In this document: piece by piece, positions 1 through 9,155 of the stretch
Layout of the letters: every line of letters begins with the position of its first letter
Position numbering within the stretch: the first letter of the stretch is position 1
The notes under the pieces: generated by a model
Told to the model about the DNA's origin: nothing
Databases searched by the model: none
The model's input: the letters and a program-made list of their open reading frames with translations, nothing else
Program-made: the position numbers and the translations under genes
DNA from: Chondrus crispus
Lineage: Eukaryota; Rhodophyta; Florideophyceae; Gigartinales; Gigartinaceae
NCBI RefSeq assembly: GCF_000350225.1
Contig: NW_005179234.1
Span: forward strand, 1-64,000
Reading direction: 5' to 3'
Length of the DNA stretch: 64,000 nucleotides

Positions 1-1
1 C

Positions 2-1353
2 GCATCCTTCCTTCGCCTGCACCGCGGTCTCACTCCCGTTCGCTCCCTCTTTCTCACTCCCCAACTCACTCACTCCGCCGTCACACTACCCCCGCTTCCC
101 TCTCTTCCAACTTCTACCGCCACAGCAACTCCTACTTCACTCCATCCCCTCCCGCCAAGCCCCTTCGCTTCGCATCCTCCAGACCCTACCGCCCCGTTCC
201 TCGCCTTCGCAAAGACCACCGCCGTTGGCTCCGCACGCAAGAGACCAAGGGACCCGCCAGACCCGCTGTTAACGGCAGCCTCCCCCGCAAAGTTCCCACG
301 CAAGACTCTAACGTCCCCGAAAGCCCCCGTCTTTGCCCCTGTCTTTGCTCCCGTCTCAAGTCCTACCGCTGTCGCTACCCTCCTCACTCCATCCACTGTC
401 CCCGTGGACCCCAGGGACTTGCAACATACCCCCGTCACTCCAGCCAACTCTGACTCGTTGCACCAAACTCCGTCCCACCATGACCCAAACAGAACACAAC
501 CCAATCGCTCTACGCCAGAGGTAAGATTTCACTAACGCTCGCACTTCATTCATTCTACTTCACCGCTAAATCAGCACCCTAACCCGCCACCTTGTGTTCT
601 CTATCTTGTCCTGCCCTCTCTGAATATTGCCTTTACGTACCTCGCTTACGTAATGTTCTTGACCTTATCGCCGCTATTCCATCTGCCGCCATTTTTTCTG
701 CCTAATCGTAGAGTGAGGAGGCAGAACACTCGCAGCAGAAGCCCGGTTTCGAGTGCGACCACTGCCGACAACCTTTCTCCAGAAAGCATCATCTCGAGAG
801 GCACATCCAAAACATTCACGAGGGCCAACGTCCCTGGACTTGCGATGCATGCCTCACCGCCTTTCACCAAAAACCAAATCTTGGTAAGCTATCCTCCTCT
901 ATGGAGTCGCCCGTATGTTTGCTGCGCTGTGACAGGAGAAGGCAAGCAACTTATGCTAACATCTTTATCCTTGTCTCATTTTTCCCACACTGGATGCCCT
1001 CCACAGAACGTCATATCATGACAGTCCACGAACAGCAAAGGCCATTCCAGTGCAACGTGTGTGACAGGTCCTTTGGACGCAAAGGGGTTCTCAAGAAGCA
1101 CGTTCAAGTCGTTCACCACAACTCGCGCAAATTCGAATGCGACGTGTGTAGCATATCTTTCGGTCTCAAGTCAGACCTCAAAAGACACGTTCAGAGCGTT
1201 CATCAGAAGAAGAGGCCGTTTGTCTGCAACGTATGTCCCGCAACTTTCGCGCGGAGGTCAGACCTCAAACGTCACACACTCTCACTACATCCTGGCGCTG
1301 AAGTCCCTTCAAAGAGGAATTCCGGACCCTCTTCCGAAGCAGACACTACTTGA
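2..1353 (+). CDS. C2H2 zinc-finger protein, five fingers, 5' end cut by window edge
   Basis: Probable nuclear DNA-binding protein. I read three exons: 2-520 (open to the window edge with no ATG, so the start lies upstream), 712-883 and 1007-1353. Introns are 521-711 (GTAAG...TAG) and 884-1006 (GTAAG...CAG), and both junctions keep frame. The second intron sits inside finger 2 and the join restores it (CDACLTAF...NLERHIMTVH). The N-terminal ~170 residues are rich in Pro, Ser, Thr and Ala and contain a nuclear-localisation-like RKRPRDPP. Five classic C-x2-C-x12-H-x4-H fingers follow without TGEKP linkers, then a short Ser-rich tail. Function beyond nucleic-acid binding (transcription factor or TFIIIA-like) cannot be told. 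Exons 2 and 3 are secure; exon 1 rests on open frame and splice phase. Confidence 0.8.
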
Positions 1354-2577
1354 GTTGACTTTTCATAGTCAACGTTGCAAGCTACCTCTTGATCTCATTC
1401 AACTTGTACATTTAGAAAAAAAAGTGTAAAGCACTCAGGAGATCTTGTGATCACGCCTTATTATTACATTTCAACTCCCTGCCCTTTGGTCTTCAACACA
1501 TTATTTTATCCGCAGCGACCAATCTGTAATACCATACTATGCTGTGCTACTGCAGTGGCTGCGTTTCTCTAAAGACTTGCAAGTCGACATTTGTCCCCAC
1601 GCAGAGGTCTCTGAAACGGGCTGTAAGGACAGCTGTCTAAAAAAGCAGCAAAAAAAAAGTCCACCCCGGGGATATGATGCTCGGCACGCCACTTAACCCG
1701 CTTTGCCGCGATGCGTACCTGGCGCAACGCCGCCAGAGGCGGTTACCTCAGGCAACAGACCAGGAACATCATAGCTACAAGCAGTCGCTTTCCACATCAC
1801 GTCAAGTGTATGTTCTGGGTGCATGACAATATGGCGCTACGTACGTAAGTCCATCGTAGAAACTGAATTCTAGAACAAACGAAACAACGCGCGTTCCAAG
1901 CCCTAAACTTTCAAGCCTTTTCATATGTAATGCTGTGGACCAAGTCATGCCTTGCATGCTTTTGGCGACAGCAGTGCAGCGCATACCCCTCCCCTTAGGA
2001 ACCATCCATTCAGCTCATCTTCCAAATTCAGCTCATCTTCCAACACGTCAGAGGGGCTTCCAACACGTCAGAGGGGGACGGACAACACAAGACGGGATGA
2101 CACAAATTGTTTACACGCAAACCGACACCAACTCGCATGTTATCAAGGGTGAAGCATTTTAAATAGACGGCAGCACGTCGACATGTGCCGCGTCCTCGGA
2201 AGTCCTCTCTATGATGTTACAGATATTTCTATATGTTTCATATCTCCATCACGCCATCCATCATACCGTTTAGTCGGCGAACTACAGAGCAAACGGGGAA
2301 GGACTTCAGCAATGATTGGACATGAAAAGATGCGCCAGCCATATCCGTTCCTTTCGTTCAACAACTCAGTTGCAGGAGGACAACAATTTCGAAAAGGCCA
2401 CTTCATAACTGTTGCACAAAATGACCACAAAGAGCAGCAACATGCATGGCATTAGCGATGACGTGTCCCAGTTGTATCCTTCAGCCTCGATTATTGCAAA
2501 TGCATCCCTGACTCGCTGGCCTCAAAATCAATGCGCTGCAAAATCTCGCTATGAGACTGCCCGGGTGTGGGGCTGAG
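1354..2577. other. Intergenic stretch, no supported gene
   Basis: This region lies between the convergent ends of the zinc-finger gene and homogentisate dioxygenase. Only short open frames occur, none with recognisable domains or convincing composition. It contains a compact double tandem repeat at 2008-2076, listed separately. Confidence 0.6.
2008..2076. repeat. Two adjoining short tandem duplications (18 bp x2, 20 bp x2)
   Basis: An 18-bp unit (attcagctcatcttccaa) occurs at 2008-2025 and exactly again at 2026-2043. Overlapping its end, a 20-bp unit (cttccaacacgtcagagggg) occurs at 2037-2056 and exactly again at 2057-2076. It is non-coding and probably reflects replication slippage. Confidence 0.85.
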
Positions 2578-4115
2578 TCATCGCATGTTGGGTTCGAACT
2601 TCCCTTCCAGCCCATTCCAACAAGACGGATATGAGGTGTCACGGTACTCGGTAGTCATCGCAAAGTCGGTCAGTTTGAGCATCTTGCTGGTTTCAAACAT
2701 AAAAGCTAGCTCATTTGAGGAGGATCTTGTTGGCGTATCGGCGAGACTACGCATATATCTCTTGAAAGAGGCGGCGTCCGGCCCGTGCGGAGCCATGGCG
2801 GCGTGCAGCGTGGAGCAACCAGGACCAAATCTCTGACTGTCTTTGGCCTCATAAGCGCCGAATATCACACCCATGTACTCTGACATACAGTTGCGATGAA
2901 AATACGGTAAACGGAACGTGTTTTCTTGTGATGACCATCGCGGTGGGAAAATGACAAAGTCGGCTACAGCGAGGCCCTCGATTGGGCCTGGTACGGTCAG
3001 AACGGTAAATATGGAAGGGTCAGGATGATCGAAGCGGACGCTGTTCATCGGACAGAATAGCGATAAATCGTATGCGAACGGGGCATAATTCCCATGCCAT
3101 GCAACAACATCAAACGGGGAACTAAAAAGACGACACTTGAATATACCACCTTGATACTTTGTGATGGACAGGTACTCCACAGTTTTGTCGTCAAAGGAGG
3201 CTGTGGGGTACCTAAAATCTCTTGGATTTGCTAGCCCATTGGCACCGATGGGACCCAAATTGGGGAGTTCGAAAGAGCCAGAGTATACTTCCAGTACATA
3301 TCCACGAGCTGCGCCGTCATAAATTGTGGAGCCCGGGGACTCCTGATCGAAAAACTTGACGGCAAAACGAATTCCTCTCGGAATGACGACGATGTGACCA
3401 GGGGGCACGACGAGGTCGCCCAGCTCTGTCTGAAAACGAAACGTCCCTTTCTCGGGAACGATAAGCATGTCTCCATCACTACTGGAGAAGCAGCAATTAA
3501 TCATAGACTTGTTGGCCGTGTAGGTATATATAGCAAGACCTACAAAAAAAAAGCGCAAAAGAGGAAAAACACGAGCACAACGTTGTCAGAAGTCGCGCTG
3601 GTATATTTACAAGCAAATTGCTGGAAGGGAGAAAACGAAATCAACTCACCATTCCTATCAGCAGGATCACCGGCCCCAGCGATGGTTATGAGGCCCTCGA
3701 CAAACGTGTGAGGTCCCTCTTGAGGATTTGTGACAGGAATAGGCCCCCACCGCAGGCGCTCCGGAGTGACGTGATCGGGCTCTGTCAGTAATGTGGCGAG
3801 CTGAGTGTCTGGGAAAACGTTCTCTTGGGCGGCGCTTGGACGGATGCGATAGGTCCAAGTGCGACGGTTCTTATGGCGAGGCATTGTGAAGGCAGTGCCT
3901 GAAATTTGCTCCGCATAGAGGCCATAGGGACAACGCTTCGGATTGTTGTGTGGGGGTAATGCGCCCTGTATTGCCTCGGAGGTGAACTCGTTGCCGAAGC
4001 CGAATTGGTACACAGGCCATGGGGGACGGCGGGTGCTTGCTCGAGGCATGTTGAAATGGTTTGTTGGGGGCATCGGAAGCGAGGCAGAGGAGGGAAGCGG
4101 AATGTTTGAGGACAT
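2578..4115 (-). CDS. HGD: Homogentisate 1,2-dioxygenase
   Basis: Opens the ring of homogentisate to maleylacetoacetate in tyrosine catabolism, using Fe(II) and O2; normally cytosolic. Two exons on the minus strand: 4115-3650 and 3539-2578, with a 110-bp GT-AG intron whose join gives the family sequence NGLAIYTYTANKSM. The product is 475 aa against about 445 in animals, with an N-terminal extension of ~30 residues and an insert before RGYVLEVY. The iron ligands match the family: His370 (YFHRNCMSE), Glu376 and His407 (APHGPD). I start at the ATG at 4115; the open frame runs slightly further but only with TTG. A TATA-like AT stretch lies at about 4155-4164. It is divergent from the gene at 5343. 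Confidence 0.95.
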
Positions 4116-5342
4116 CAAATGAGGATAAGCTTGGCGAGACGTACTTGGTTAGGGTATATAAATACAAGGGGGTGAGGAGAGTGGGCGACAGGCATCCGGA
4201 GAGAAGTGGGGAAGAAAAAGAGTTGCGTGAGAGGAACTGAATAGAAACGATAGGATTGCTGTGGAAGTTGTGTGTGGACACTTGAGGTTCCGTCATGGCC
4301 CGGAGACTGGCCAAGTTGTGTGAGTATTTTAGAGTGGACTGTGATCTGATTTTTTTGTTAGATCATGCACAATGCGCGTCTACTGCAAAAAGTGTAATGA
4401 ACCTTTCTTATTATTGCTTGCTTTTTGAACCCCGAGTCGGTACCGCATTACACTTCGGCTCCGCCCTGGCCCATCAGGACGGCTCCACGTAACAAGCCGA
4501 ATCCCCGCGGAGCGTTAATGTATCTATATACCCCTGTAAGAGCGGATCGGGAGACCTCATAAACAAGTGTCGCAACAGCTCTTGGAACGAAAGATCAGCG
4601 TGGTTTTTTATTTACGACCAACCGATATCAATTTCGACAGCTGCAAAATTGCCAACTCCTCAACCTTTCACATCTAGGTATAACATTATCCGGCTAACTA
4701 AACGGAATGCGCTAGCACGGGAAAGCAAATTTGACTTTCAGGAAAGAGAATCCCCACCTTGAAAAGTAGTCAGTCCTCAAGGACTCCCTCTTATGCTTCA
4801 CCCGAATCGATTCTACAATATCATTCCGTTCTATGCTTGAGCACTGCTTGTTAAGTCACATCGCAAGTATCTGTCTTCAAGCCTCTCGGCCCCGGGGAGC
4901 ATGAAGTTTATGGCTACATGGTCGGCTGCTTCCTCCCGACATCAAAGAGAGTCGTAGAGGGCAAAAATGGGACGCATGTAGTAGTTTTAGTTTTCTACGA
5001 CGAGCCACATGCATCAATTTGTATTGGTTGATTCAAATTATTTTCGGAAGAGATCGAGTACACGCATATACTGCGGTTAAGTAGTAGTCGGCCTATATCT
5101 TTCGCGCCAAAACGACCTGCCACAATCACACACCGCCACTGAAACCTCCAAAATCTGGCACGTTTTGATCAAAGCAAATCCTGCTTGTCCGTTGCAGGCC
5201 CCCACTAATTTGACGTGAGAATGCCGCACACACTTTCACTACTTTCCACCTGGGTTGCTCCACCCTTTCCCCACCAGTTACACTTCCACTGACTCACCAC
5301 ACGCCATCAACCCCCCATCCGCACGCCGCTCCCTTCACAACT
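4116..5342. other. Divergent intergenic region, no gene seen
   Basis: 1.2 kb between the starts of homogentisate dioxygenase (minus) and the orphan gene (plus). No credible coding frame was found. It presumably holds both promoters, and the last ~120 bases before the plus-strand ATG are strongly C- and T-rich. Confidence 0.5.
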
Positions 5343-6260
5343 ATGCTCAGCACACAAGACCGCGATAGAATAAAGCGCGACTTCAAGGATCATGCCCTGG
5401 CAATGCCAAGACCAAAGCCAAAGCGACGCCGGAGAAAGTCATCCTCTGCGCGCGCACCAGTTATGATGTGCCCGACTGATACAGTCGGCCCACGCATCCC
5501 GAGGCTTTTTCTTGAGTTCGAGCGTAATTCTCCGATCACTGCGCATATGGAGTGGCTGCACCATTTGGAACTATCCTGCGAAAACCAAGGCTGCTACGCT
5601 GCTGGGTGCGCGACAGGCTCTAAGAAGCTGGCTCGTGCGTCGTCCTCCTTTGCTCATGCCCACGGCGCGAAAACTCTGGTCAATGGAATGAACATGTTTC
5701 TCACATACCATATCCCACACTATTACAGCGTATCTTCGGATGAGGAGTGGCGCAAGGCTCTCGCCGCTCTGCGCTCCTTTCATGCCTTCTGCGTTCATCG
5801 GCGCTACGTCAACGATGACTCTGTTCTCATGCTAGCCTTGCATCGGCTTAGGAGTTTTCGAATACACACTATCCCTCATCGAATCCAGAAACTAATCGAA
5901 GACAGGTACTGGGATCGTCTCGACGACGGAGTTGGTCAGGAGCACGGTCCAAACACGCCGAAAACTACTGCTGTAAATTCCGCCGAGGTGGGATACGAGG
6001 CTTGCCTGGGGGGCGAGATGGCAGTCACCTTAGTCCAAATATTGCCAAACGGCTGGGTTGTAAGAGGTGATAACCAGTTTGGTGAAGAAATGAGTGTGTG
6101 TATTTCATTGCCTTCTGACCTCGCATCTATCGGAATGCTGGGGATGTCCCTGTCTTCTGTGCCGTTAGGACTGCGAAGAGGTCTCTGGAGACCTATTCCT
6201 AGAGATGGTGAGTCTACAGTGCCTATAGTCTATCCACCAGATGATGTATTCTTTTACTGA
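5343..6260 (+). CDS. Hypothetical protein, orphan, basic N-terminus
   Basis: A single uninterrupted frame of 305 residues from an ATG preceded by a pyrimidine-rich leader. I do not recognise the family. Residues ~22-36 form a dense basic cluster (KPKPKRRRRKSSS) that could be a nuclear localisation signal. The middle (~60-190) is rich in His, Cys and aromatic residues and looks like a folded alpha-helical domain. After a low-complexity linker (~190-210) a second, hydrophobic segment ends in VVYPPDD-like residues and FFY. There is no signal peptide and no clear transmembrane helix. Composition resembles a real protein more than a chance frame. It may be lineage-specific. It is divergent from homogentisate dioxygenase and followed by 2.1 kb without genes. 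Confidence 0.6.
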   Translation: MLSTQDRDRIKRDFKDHALAMPRPKPKRRRRKSSSARAPVMMCPTDTVGPRIPRLFLEFERNSPITAHMEWLHHLELSCENQGCYAAGCATGSKKLARASSSFAHAHGAKTLVNGMNMFLTYHIPHYYSVSSDEEWRKALAALRSFHAFCVHRRYVNDDSVLMLALHRLRSFRIHTIPHRIQKLIEDRYWDRLDDGVGQEHGPNTPKTTAVNSAEVGYEACLGGEMAVTLVQILPNGWVVRGDNQFGEEMSVCISLPSDLASIGMLGMSLSSVPLGLRRGLWRPIPRDGESTVPIVYPPDDVFFY

Positions 6261-7138
6261 ATAAGATTAGATTAGAGGAGGTCTCCTTTCTTGCTGAAAG
6301 CCGTATTTCTTGAGTACGTCAGCAATTATGAATCCGACTGACGCACAATGGAGCGAAGAAAACCAGATTCTGCGATTCTCCGCAGATACGGGCTTGATTG
6401 AGTAAAGAACAAGTTGTACATAGAGAGATTTATCAAATAAGTCTAATCCTTACTTTCTGACAAGCATATACTTTCTCATAGACGATTTAGGACGAAGATA
6501 TATCCCAGAGTGCTGATGGTGGCCAACGTGCGCAACGCAAATGTTTGTACAACATCAATACAAGGGCATGGCATGCTTTTCGGTCGACGAACTTTTTTGT
6601 CCTGTCGTAGTTCTCTGCAGCTGCAATGGGCGAGGTTGTACCGCCCCGTTCGATTTCAACGCTGTGCAATACAAGGATAAAGTCTTGGAGTTTAGTTCAT
6701 CCCGAGATTTTAGAACAAACCATAGATGCATACCTTCCGCCGCCCTGTATCGAGAGGAATGCTGCATGCTGCTCTTCTGCAGGGCTATTACGTACCTAAG
6801 AATGCTATGGTTTCAAACGTAAGTGACAAACTTTATCGGGGGCAAAAGAAAGCTTCTTTTCAAGCACGCACCGTCGGTGTTCTACATGTGTCAGAGAAAT
6901 AAGAAATTACTCGGGGTCGGACTATTTGCATTGCACAGGAGGACAATGGCTTGTCTGTGACTCTTGACCCGATATCCTACACTCTTCCTGTACCTACCCT
7001 GGCCTTTGCTGAAGCGATTCCTGTGCTTATCGCGATGTCACGTTCGTATTGATACAAAGTCTAATAGACGACAGTACCACTAAAACATCATTCCCGTTTT
7101 AGAATTTACGTACAACGGCTGCGGCCGAGAAACGACGG

Positions 7139-7190
7139 CTACTAGTGCTAGTACTCCTGCTAACATTAGCAGGAGTACTAGCACTAGTAG
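7139..7190. repeat. 52-bp near-perfect palindrome (25-bp arms, 2-bp spacer)
   Basis: The left arm 7139-7163 is the exact reverse complement of the right arm 7166-7190, with spacer CA at 7164-7165. The core reads ACTCCTGCTAA...TTAGCAGGAGT. The element could extrude as a cruciform or form an RNA hairpin. It is in non-coding sequence. Confidence 0.95.
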
Positions 7191-7193
7191 TCG

Positions 7194-7211
7194 ACTCCTG
7201 TTAACAGGAGT
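7194..7211. repeat. 18-bp perfect palindrome next to the large palindrome
   Basis: The sequence actcctgttaacaggagt is its own reverse complement. It starts 3 bases after the 52-bp palindrome and shares that element's ACTCCTG/CAGGAGT half-sites. Confidence 0.95.
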
Positions 7212-8361
7212 TTGAACCAGAAGACGCGAAGGCTAAACATCAAATATTTTTGAAACCCCGCATATTCCGAGGCTGAGAGCACCTGGCAATGACAACGCCC
7301 AAACACGCCAAGCACTGCTCAATACGTTTTGCTCCGTCAGCTACTGTGTGGAGTGAGGGCATTTCATCCTAATGCAGTGTTATCAAAGAGTACAGTCTTT
7401 CGTCGGCTTTTGTCTCGGTATTGACGTTCTCTTTAACTTCTGTTTAATTTGTTTGCAACTTTTTGAAACGGCTTTTGTCCTACATATTCGATAGTGCAAC
7501 TACAGGTCTGCGATTGACCGGCATGCCCTGCACTGTTTAAGGTGCACTGCTCCCTCTTGTAACCGACTTTCAATATGGCTGAAATTGGGAATCTTCCTGG
7601 AAACTTCGTCCCACATGTTATTTCCGAAAAGCTGAGGAGGAGGGCATAAATACAAAAAAAGAATTTTGTATGGCCGGTGATGCTATGGAAATTTGGAAGG
7701 ACGGTGCTGGAGAGCTTTTTTTCAATGCTCTACATGTAGAACTTGCCTGAAAAACACTTATGAGATGTGGTCTTCCAACTGTGCAACTGCGTCAAATCAT
7801 GTTCATGTCTAGAGATAGTAAAAAATATCCAAGATGGTGTAAAGCCTATATACATTTTTTCCGGGAATACTTGTTGAATTCCTAGCGGTCAGCATTTTTT
7901 TGTTGATCTGTAGTAGAACATTTCCTTTGACCTTTGTTGCGTTTTCGTGGGTAGCTCAAACAACTCGCAAAGGCGAAGGCCTATTTTTCAAGGTGAGGTC
8001 ATCAAAGAGTTCAGTGGAGTTCAAACCGTCATATACGAGTCCTGGCAAGCTTCATTAAAAATGAAAGTAAAAAACCAACTACAGGACACGTATTACAGTA
8101 CATCGATTTTGATAAAAAGGTGTTGTCGAAACCAAAAACATGGCTTGTTTTGCGCGATATGCGGATCAACAGTTTCTATTCATCTGTTTTCGAAAAACAC
8201 TCTTGCTCATAAACATCTGTCTCGCTATCATCGGTTGTGGCAAGTAGAAGTGCTTGAATATTCAGCTTGACGAGATTGATTAGGATTTCCTCAGGAAATA
8301 CTGGGTCCTTGGAGGACAGTGCACCAGCAGTTGGATTTCAAGTCACGAATCATCCATCGTC

Positions 8362-9114
8362 ATGGGTACTCGAGCGCGTGGATCTACGGCATGGATGCGA
8401 CACCAGGTCGTGCAAGATCGGATGTGGCGAATAATTGATGCGAAGGATCAAGTACTTGGCCGGCTTGCGACGCAGATCACACACATTCTGCAAGGGAAAC
8501 ATAAGCCGATGTACTTCGACAACATCTTTTGCGGAGATCCAATTATTGTAATCAACGCACGTCACATTGCACTAACTGGTCGCAAGCGCTTCAATAAGCA
8601 TTACATTCATCACACTGGCTATCCTGGTGGACTCAAGAAAGTTCCTATAGCGCAGGTGATGGAAAAGCGACCGAAAGACGTTCTTCGACTGGCTGTGAAA
8701 AGGATGTTACCTCCAAATCGTTTACGAGACGTGCGCTTGTCCAACTTGCGGATCTTTTTGGACGAAGAACATGATCACCATTCACAAAATCCAGCTCCCC
8801 TACCGCCTGTCAGTCGCGGGCCCCGCCTGGGACGTGGAGGACCGCCGACGTATTCGGAACTAGAAAGTTGGTGGACAGAGAATTTACTTGACGTTCCGGA
8901 TAACATTCTCAACGAGGTTGTAGCAGAGGTTCGAGCAGAAAGGGATGGAGGCCCTTCCAGAGCCAGTCATCGGATAGGCCTAGTACAGGCGCTTGACCTC
9001 ACAGCTGAAAGCGATTACACTCCTGAGCATAGAGAGAGGATAGGGGCCTACATCACCGCCGCTGAAAAAGATTTGGAGGAAAATGCTATTATTATACCCT
9101 CGTCATTAGCCTGA
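8362..9114 (+). CDS. Ribosomal protein L13, mitochondrial type, with long C-terminal extension
   Basis: Large-subunit protein of an organellar ribosome. Residues ~15-135 carry the bacterial-type L13 fold signature: MWRIIDAKDQVLGRLATQI, the KHKPMY segment, INARHIALTGRKRFNKHYI-like residues, HHTGYPGG and the P-NRLRDVRLSNLRIF segment. The protein is 250 aa while L13 is usually 140-200 aa. The extra ~110 residues start with a His/Pro-rich linker and end in an acidic helical tail (EDLEENAIII). No cleavable presequence is obvious, so mitochondrial rather than plastid is a judgement from divergence. The ATG at 8362 is the first in frame. It ends only 41 bp from the convergent glycosidase gene. Confidence 0.88.
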   Translation: MGTRARGSTAWMRHQVVQDRMWRIIDAKDQVLGRLATQITHILQGKHKPMYFDNIFCGDPIIVINARHIALTGRKRFNKHYIHHTGYPGGLKKVPIAQVMEKRPKDVLRLAVKRMLPPNRLRDVRLSNLRIFLDEEHDHHSQNPAPLPPVSRGPRLGRGGPPTYSELESWWTENLLDVPDNILNEVVAEVRAERDGGPSRASHRIGLVQALDLTAESDYTPEHRERIGAYITAAEKDLEENAIIIPSSLA

Positions 9115-9155
9115 TAATTCGATGACACGGGCTTGTCACAATATTCCACTTATCG

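Larger units (their letters stand above)
6261..8361. other. Long intergenic stretch with palindromes
   Basis: 2.1 kb between two plus-strand genes. Short frames are AT-biased and do not resemble proteins; the 107-residue frame at 7947-8270 opens only with GTG. The notable content is the palindrome pair at 7139-7211. Confidence 0.5.

Noticed and set aside
70-504. Long minus-strand frame over the first half kilobase
   Set aside because: It is the shadow of the plus-strand zinc-finger exon 1, which is open over the whole 2-520 stretch and splices in frame to real zinc fingers.
2183-2455. 90-codon plus-strand frame and its minus-strand counterpart
   Set aside because: No features and no pyrimidine-rich leader; the two strands are open in mirror fashion, as expected by chance.
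7947-8270. 107-codon plus-strand frame
   Set aside because: Starts with GTG only and lies in AT-rich non-coding DNA; a CAIC...H-like pattern is too weak for a zinc finger.
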